Shown here: positions 6,766 through 10,467 of the stretch, piece after piece | Position numbering within the stretch: position 1 is the first letter of the stretch | Layout: each line of letters starts with the position of its first letter | Source of the DNA: UMGS1484 sp045661365 | GTDB taxonomy: Bacteria > Bacillota > Clostridia > Oscillospirales > Acutalibacteraceae | Assembly (NCBI GenBank): GCA_045661365.1 | Contig: JAZRFL010000226.1 | Location: 1 to 10,467, forward strand | Direction: 5' to 3' | Length of the DNA: 10,467 bases | Notes under the pieces: model-generated | Databases searched by the model: none | Seen by the model: only the letters and a program-made list of their open reading frames with translations | Told to the model about the DNA's origin: nothing | Made by a program: the position numbers and the translations under genes

Positions 6766-8118
6766 ATGCTAGTTAAGGTTGTTGTTGACAATTTTTTGTC
6801 TTTTAACGAAGAAACTGAATTAACGATGATTCCGTCTAATAAAACTCGAAAAAAACCTGAACATAAACTCAATGTAAAGAGCACTTCTATGTTAAAATAT
6901 GCGGCTATATATGGTGCAAATGCAGCAGGTAAAACTAATCTTATAGAAGTTTTTAGTTTTATAAAGTACTGCGTTGAAAAAGCCATTCCTATTGATGCAA
7001 TTGACAAATTTTGCAAAACTACTGAAGGTAATTTTAACAGACCAAGTCTTTTTGAATTACAGTTCACTATAGGAGATAAATTTTATGCTTATGGTTTTTC
7101 GCTTGTTCTAAGTGCTCGAACAATAGAGTCCGAGTGGCTTTATGAATTGTATCAGAATGGTTCGCAAAAAACATTATTTGAAAGAGAAAAAGGGAAGAAA
7201 CCAATTATTGGTGAAGATGTCAGCTTAACAACTTCCGATAAGTCTAAGTTAACAACTTATCTTGAAGATTATGATGAAAATTCGAATTCTTTGTTTTTAA
7301 CTGTAATGAATCGCGGAAAAAAATATGCCGAGGATTCTAAAATTATTTTCTTCCGCGAAGTTTATAAATGGATTAAAGAGAATTTAATTACAGTAACTCC
7401 GAATACATCACTTAGAAGTTTTGAGTATTATTATGATAATGTTTCTTTGGGATTGATTAATGATCTAATAAAAACATTTGATACGGGAATTACAGAAGTT
7501 AATATTGTTGAAGTTTCCATTGAGGAACTAGGAAACGAGTTACCAAAACCTATTTTTGATGATATTCTTAAAACAATTAAAGAAAAATCAGAAGATGAAA
7601 GAAACATGGAATTTAAGATATCTATGCGATCTGATCGTAGTTTCTTTAATATTGAGGTCAAAAAAGGACATGAACCCAAAATTACTACTATTTCATTAAA
7701 GCATGGTGATTCTTTTTATAGTTTTAAGTATGAAGAAGAATCCGATGGAACTAGAAGATTGTTTGACTTGCTAGATATGTTACTAAACAAATCGAACGAT
7801 ACCGTCTATATTGTTGATGAAATTGAACGTAGCCTTCATCCAAAGCTCACATCAAGGTTTATTAATCTTTTTGATCAAATACATGAGTCAAAGAATATGC
7901 AGTTGATTTTCACTACACATGAATCCTCAATAATGGATCAAGAATTGTTTAGAAGAGATGAAATTTGGTTTGTGGAAAGAAACAACAATAATGTTAGTAA
8001 TGTTTATTCTTTGGATAAGTTTAAAGAAAGATATGACAAGAAGTTAAGTAAGGCCTACTTAGAAGGTCGATATGGCGCCATTCCCGTCTTTACTACGTTT
8101 AAATTTAAGGGGGAATAA
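6766..8118 (+). CDS. AAA15-type ATPase, RloA/AbiLi-like
   Basis: The 450-residue protein is an ABC/SMC-type ATPase of the AAA15/AAA21 group found in OLD-like and abortive-infection systems. Walker A is G50-A-N-A-A-G-K56-T57. The signature-like motif is S326-D-G-T-R-R331, Walker B is Y348-I-V-D351-E352, the D-loop is S356-L-H-P359, and the switch histidine is H385 in FTTHES. A long middle region (about residues 100-310) is the variable insert that in relatives forms the coiled-coil or sensor part. All ATPase motifs are intact. The next gene starts two bases after the stop and is RloB-like. That pairing is known from RloA/RloB genes of restriction loci and from lactococcal AbiLi/AbiLii, so phage defence with the ATPase as sensor is the likely role. 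Codon use is much more AT-rich than in the flanking genes. Confidence 0.82.
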   Translation: MLVKVVVDNFLSFNEETELTMIPSNKTRKKPEHKLNVKSTSMLKYAAIYGANAAGKTNLIEVFSFIKYCVEKAIPIDAIDKFCKTTEGNFNRPSLFELQFTIGDKFYAYGFSLVLSARTIESEWLYELYQNGSQKTLFEREKGKKPIIGEDVSLTTSDKSKLTTYLEDYDENSNSLFLTVMNRGKKYAEDSKIIFFREVYKWIKENLITVTPNTSLRSFEYYYDNVSLGLINDLIKTFDTGITEVNIVEVSIEELGNELPKPIFDDILKTIKEKSEDERNMEFKISMRSDRSFFNIEVKKGHEPKITTISLKHGDSFYSFKYEEESDGTRRLFDLLDMLLNKSNDTVYIVDEIERSLHPKLTSRFINLFDQIHESKNMQLIFTTHESSIMDQELFRRDEIWFVERNNNNVSNVYSLDKFKERYDKKLSKAYLEGRYGAIPVFTTFKFKGE

Positions 8119-8120
8119 TT

Positions 8121-8831
8121 ATGGCTCCTATTCGATCTTATACCAATTGGAATACTCGTAGTTCAAATAAAGAAAAGCAAGTTGAACCGTACAAACATTA
8201 TTTTTTTATCTGCGAAGGACAAAATACCGAAAGGTGGTATTTTGAAAAATTCATTGATAAGAAAAAAGATTTTTCAATTTCTTCTTTAGTAAGCATAGAA
8301 TATCTTGAGAAAACGGAAGAACATAAGAGTTGGTCTAATCCTAAAAAGATATATGAGTTAGCTGAGAATTGCCGAAAAAACGGAGAAATTTCTTTTGATC
8401 CAAAGCATGATATTATGGTTTTGGTGTTTGATGCAGATATATATGAAGACCAACAGCCATCGGTATATACTAACTTTATTGAACTTGCTTCTAAAACAAA
8501 TACCATTTGTGTTACAAATCCATCTTTTGAATTGTTTTTGCTGTTACATTATACTAATTCGTATGATGAAACGATTTCACCTAATAGCAAACAAATCATT
8601 GAAAATGAATGGGTTGAAGTTGAAGGAGAAAAAATTCGTTACATTGAGAAGTTATTTAGAGATAAGTCTGGAAGGCAACCCAAAAAAGATCCAGATATAG
8701 CAGAATTAGTTAAGGATGTTTACATAGCGATAGAACAAGAAAAAAGATTAAACAATGATATACGATCTTGTCGTGGCAAGCTGACATCTAATATTGGGGT
8801 TATTATGAAACAAATTCTTGATGAAAAATAG
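8121..8831 (+). CDS. RloB/AbiLii-like putative effector with Toprim-like motifs
   Basis: The 236-residue protein shows the hallmarks of the RloB family: C31-E32-G33-Q-N-T-E37 after a hydrophobic strand, V102-F-D104-A-D106 at the end of a second strand, and the N133-P-S-F-E137-L...LLLH143 block. The conserved glutamate followed by a DxD pair resembles the metal site of Toprim nucleases, as in OLD proteins and in AriB of the PARIS system. Nuclease activity is therefore plausible but is my inference. Its ribosome binding site (AAGGGGG, 8107-8113) lies inside the end of the ATPase gene with a gap of two bases, so the two are translationally linked and probably form one complex. The reading frame is intact and AT-rich. 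Confidence 0.82.
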   Translation: MAPIRSYTNWNTRSSNKEKQVEPYKHYFFICEGQNTERWYFEKFIDKKKDFSISSLVSIEYLEKTEEHKSWSNPKKIYELAENCRKNGEISFDPKHDIMVLVFDADIYEDQQPSVYTNFIELASKTNTICVTNPSFELFLLLHYTNSYDETISPNSKQIIENEWVEVEGEKIRYIEKLFRDKSGRQPKKDPDIAELVKDVYIAIEQEKRLNNDIRSCRGKLTSNIGVIMKQILDEK

Positions 8832-8843
8832 TGTGAAATTATC

Positions 8844-8884
8844 AAAGAAGCCAACTCGCATTTTTGCGAATTGGTTTCTTTTTT
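8844..8884 (+). terminator. intrinsic terminator after the rloB-like gene
   Basis: A 16-bp stem with one wobble pair and one mismatch is formed by 8844-8859 and 8866-8881, with a six-base loop. The T tract lies at 8879-8884. It closes the two-gene transcript and separates it from the XRE gene. Confidence 0.85.
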
Positions 8885-8898
8885 ATATCAAAAGGATA

Positions 8899-8927
8899 TT
8901 GAGAACTATAAGAAAATGTGTTACAAT
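8899..8927 (+). promoter_or_regulatory. upstream candidate promoter of the XRE regulator
   Basis: TTGAGA (8899-8904) and TACAAT (8922-8927) are spaced by 17 bases, with TG at 8919-8920 forming an extended -10. Transcription would start near 8934, inside the palindrome at 8932-8946. Confidence 0.55.
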
Positions 8928-8931
8928 TAAC

Positions 8932-8946
8932 TCAACTTAAAGTTGA
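8932..8946. promoter_or_regulatory. palindromic candidate operator of the XRE regulator
   Basis: TCAACTTAAAGTTGA is a perfect 7-1-7 palindrome placed at the expected start point of the upstream promoter. Size, symmetry and position are those of an operator for a dimeric HTH repressor, so autoregulation by the adjacent gene is likely. I saw no exact second copy upstream of the rloA-like gene. Confidence 0.5.
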
Positions 8947-8967
8947 TACATGTAAAATAATGCGTTA

Positions 8968-8996
8968 TTGTTTCTAATGTTATAAAACTTTATAAT
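8968..8996 (+). promoter_or_regulatory. downstream candidate promoter of the XRE regulator
   Basis: TTGTTT (8968-8973) and a perfect TATAAT (8991-8996) are spaced by 17 bases, 24 bases before the ATG at 9020. It may be used together with or instead of the promoter at 8899-8927. Confidence 0.5.
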
Positions 8997-9019
8997 TAAG
9001 GTACAAGGAGGTCAAAATT

Positions 9020-9940
9020 ATGAAAAACTTTGGAACTCGACTTAAAAAACTTAGAACCGATGCAAATATAACACAAAACTCTTTGGCCGAACATCTTAAT
9101 ATTTCCTATCAAGCGGTTTCAAAATGGGAAAACGGACAAAGCCTACCAGACGTTGGAACATTGATTGAAATTTCAAAATTTTTCTCTACTACAACTGATG
9201 CACTTTTCGGTTTTATTCCTGAAGAAAAAATTTCAACACTTGCAATTGACAAGAACGAAGTAGATATTTATTGTGTTTATCCGGACACTGAAACAAAAGT
9301 TACCGGAAAAATAATTTTTATAGTTGATAGTGAATCAAAAATTACCGGTATTGTTTTCATTCCGCATATGCGTGCTTATAGAACCCAATATATTAGAAAT
9401 AATTATGAACCTTTTGAAGAATGTAGCAAAATAATTTATGAACATACGCATTACCGCAAACGTGGCGAGGTTATCATTGATAATAAAAGAATTAAAATAC
9501 CTGAAAACGGTTTTGTCATAGCTGTGTCAGATAACACATTTGCCGCAAAAAAGATTATGAAATTTATTATACCAGAGGAATACTCAGCTTTTTTAGACCC
9601 CGATACACATTCGAGTTACTATAATGCCAGAAATGGCAAGGGTCTGTTTAGTGATATTCTAAAGCATAACGAACTTGATGACATTACTGTAGAATTAACT
9701 GATAGTGGTATTCTTTTAAAGAAAGTATTAGAAACAGTTGAACCTATGGCAGATAATATCGAAATACTCGCTAAAATTGTGCGAAAAGAACTTCAAAAGG
9801 AGCATGATAAGCAAATTCAAATTCTCAAGGATAGAATTGACGAACTTGAGGATATGATTAGCGATAATGAAAGTGATATTCAAGATTTGGATGAACGAAT
9901 TAACGAGATTGAAACTAAATTTTCAGAAAAAGACTCATAG
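9020..9940 (+). CDS. XRE-family HTH transcriptional regulator with unknown middle domain and C-terminal coiled coil
   Basis: Residues 4-64 are a typical XRE/Cro helix-turn-helix domain (KLRTDANITQNSLAEHLNIS, then YQAVSKWENGQSLPD). Residues of about 70-240 form a mixed alpha/beta region I do not recognise. It has several beta-strand-like stretches (KIIFIVDSESKITGIVFIP) and may sense a ligand or partner. Residues 248-300 are heptad-rich and highly charged (LKDRIDELEDMI, DLDERINEIETKF), a strong coiled coil for dimer or higher assembly. The start is set by AAGGAGG (9005-9011). It lies on the AT-rich island downstream of the RloA/RloB-like pair, behind a terminator and with its own promoters and palindrome. 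It may control the island, or be separate cargo. Confidence 0.8.
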   Translation: MKNFGTRLKKLRTDANITQNSLAEHLNISYQAVSKWENGQSLPDVGTLIEISKFFSTTTDALFGFIPEEKISTLAIDKNEVDIYCVYPDTETKVTGKIIFIVDSESKITGIVFIPHMRAYRTQYIRNNYEPFEECSKIIYEHTHYRKRGEVIIDNKRIKIPENGFVIAVSDNTFAAKKIMKFIIPEEYSAFLDPDTHSSYYNARNGKGLFSDILKHNELDDITVELTDSGILLKKVLETVEPMADNIEILAKIVRKELQKEHDKQIQILKDRIDELEDMISDNESDIQDLDERINEIETKFSEKDS

Positions 9941-10156
9941 ATAACCACATATATTATTTGTCGAATTGTACGTCCAAAATCTTTGCTATAAAACGCAAAA
10001 ATAGTCATATAGTGGCTCTCCAATCCTACAGCGGAAAGGCGAAATGCGTTAGAAAAGGTTAAATCGTGCGTATTTGAGGGTCAAAATGAGTATTTTCAGG
10101 TAAAATAAGGCTAAAAACACCTCGAAAATCGTTGTTGTATCCTGCTTGACACACTA
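9941..10156. other. non-coding right tail of the island
   Basis: These 216 bases between the XRE stop and the orphan spoIVB end carry no convincing gene on either strand; all frames are broken by stops. A minus-strand stretch of about 33 codons near 10050-10150 lacks a start and ribosome binding site. As the boundary of the island this is where recombinase recognition sequences or the remains of a lost integration gene would be expected, but I recognise neither. Confidence 0.4.
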
Positions 10157-10169
10157 GTGAGCGGCTCAC
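10157..10169. repeat. palindrome at the right island junction
   Basis: GTGAGCGGCTCAC is a perfect 6-1-6 palindrome lying exactly where similarity to spoIVB begins. In the left copy the outer bases differ (A at 6432 and C at 6443), so the symmetry exists only on the right side. Confidence 0.5.
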
Positions 10170-10315
10170 CCATTATACAAAACGGCAAGCTGGTGGGGGC
10201 TGTCACCCACGTTTTTGTAAACACCCCCAACAAAGGCTACGGTATTTTTGCCGAAACCATGCTTGAAACTGCACAGAGTGTTGCAGAAGATAACAAACTA
10301 AAAGAAGCGTCCTAA
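10158..10315 (+). pseudogene. orphan 3' fragment of spoIVB
   Basis: The frame encodes the last 51 residues of SpoIVB from the catalytic serine (SGSPIIQNGKLVGAVTHVF) to a stop at 10313-10315. It matches the C-terminus of the intact gene at 44 of 51 residues, with no gap. There is no start codon with a ribosome binding site and an in-frame stop lies upstream (10112-10114), so it cannot make the protease. Most nucleotide differences from the other copy are synonymous, so both copies were under selection as coding sequence until recently. It is followed at once by C/G-rich terminator hairpins, so this is probably the original chromosomal end of spoIVB, cut off by the insertion. The first 40 bases are the right copy of the near-perfect direct repeat. 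Confidence 0.88.
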
Positions 10316-10322
10316 TAATAAT

Positions 10323-10353
10323 CCCCCCGTATAACGGGGGGTATTTCATTTTC
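10323..10353 (+). terminator. terminator after the orphan spoIVB end
   Basis: CCCCCCGT (10323-10330) pairs with ACGGGGGG (10334-10341) over a three-base loop, followed by a T-rich stretch. It starts eight bases after the spoIVB stop and is probably the native terminator of that gene. Confidence 0.75.
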
Positions 10354-10378
10354 GGGCATAGCCCTAATACTACTGGCG

Positions 10379-10398
10379 GCGCACAAGTGCGCTTTTTT
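10379..10398 (+). terminator. second terminator-like hairpin near the window end
   Basis: GCGCA (10379-10383) pairs with TGCGC (10388-10392) around a CAAG loop, followed by six T (10393-10398). The stem is short but of pure terminator form. Bases 10399-10467 hold a further small palindrome (ACCCAT...ATGGGT, 10434-10447) and no gene that I can support. Confidence 0.5.
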
Positions 10399-10467
10399 GT
10401 TGGCCTGCCAGCCACGCAATTTATTTCTTACTTACCCATAAATGGGTCCCGTGGGTCAAACATACTC

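Larger units (their letters stand above)
6433..10157. mobile_element. putative defence island inserted in the 3' part of spoIVB
   Basis: The island is bounded by two copies of the spoIVB 3' end, starting at 6433 and 10158, 3,725 bases apart. Between them the DNA becomes clearly richer in A and T than the flanks and carries an RloA/RloB-like gene pair and an XRE regulator, typical accessory cargo. The left copy completes a full-length spoIVB; the right copy is an orphan. This is the layout left by an element that integrates inside a gene and supplies a replacement 3' end. No integrase, resolvase or transposase lies between the repeats, so the element may be moved in trans, be a remnant, or have entered by homologous recombination. 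The exact junctions are inferred. Confidence 0.6.

Noticed and set aside
10050..10150. Minus-strand hydrophobic open stretch of about 33 codons in the island tail
   Set aside because: Bounded by stops, with no start codon or ribosome binding site; too short to support.
10115..10315. Reading the orphan spoIVB end as a small functional gene
   Set aside because: Open frame from 10115 has no start codon with ribosome binding site, and the sequence is only the tail of a protease domain without His and Asp.

Overview
The window looks like a chromosomal segment of an anaerobic, spore-forming Firmicute, most likely a Clostridia of the Oscillospiraceae/Ruminococcaceae type. Pointers are a sporulation peptidase (SpoIVB), an electron-bifurcating transhydrogenase (NfnAB), a sporulation-type D-Ala-D-Ala carboxypeptidase, strong AGGAGG-like ribosome binding sites and sigma-A type promoters. 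This placement is inferred from gene content only; no rRNA or other phylogenetic marker is present.

Bases 1-6430 are ordinary host chromosome of moderate GC. A small membrane protein (61-309) ends in a hairpin terminator that also covers the ribosome binding site of the next gene, a DUF4830-like membrane-anchored protein (375-878). That gene overlaps by 4 bases a penicillin-binding-protein-5-type D-alanyl-D-alanine carboxypeptidase (875-2008). A clear promoter then drives nfnA-nfnB (2092-4306), the two subunits of NADH-dependent reduced ferredoxin:NADP+ oxidoreductase. A bidirectional terminator separates nfnB from the convergent hslO/Hsp33 gene (4362-5234, minus strand), which has a near-perfect promoter of its own. 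Divergent from hslO is spoIVB (about 5343-6590), the serine peptidase that signals from forespore to mother cell.

Bases about 6433-10157 look like an inserted genomic island. The last 158 bases of spoIVB, starting one base before the codon of the catalytic serine, are present twice: once at 6433-6590, completing the intact gene, and once at 10158-10315 as an orphan 3' fragment followed by terminator hairpins. The two copies have equal length without indels. By my hand alignment they match at 39 of the first 40 bases but only 87 of the remaining 118. The DNA between is visibly AT-rich and carries a two-gene RloA/RloB-like (AbiLi/AbiLii-like) cassette of predicted anti-phage function under a consensus extended -10 promoter. 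It also carries an XRE-family regulator with an unusual middle domain and a C-terminal coiled coil, with a palindromic candidate operator at its promoter. No recombinase is visible between the repeats, so the mode of entry is open.

The most interesting reading is that a defence island uses the 3' end of spoIVB as its attachment site and brings a replacement 3' end, keeping the sporulation gene intact. Bases 10316-10467 hold two terminator-like hairpins and no gene.
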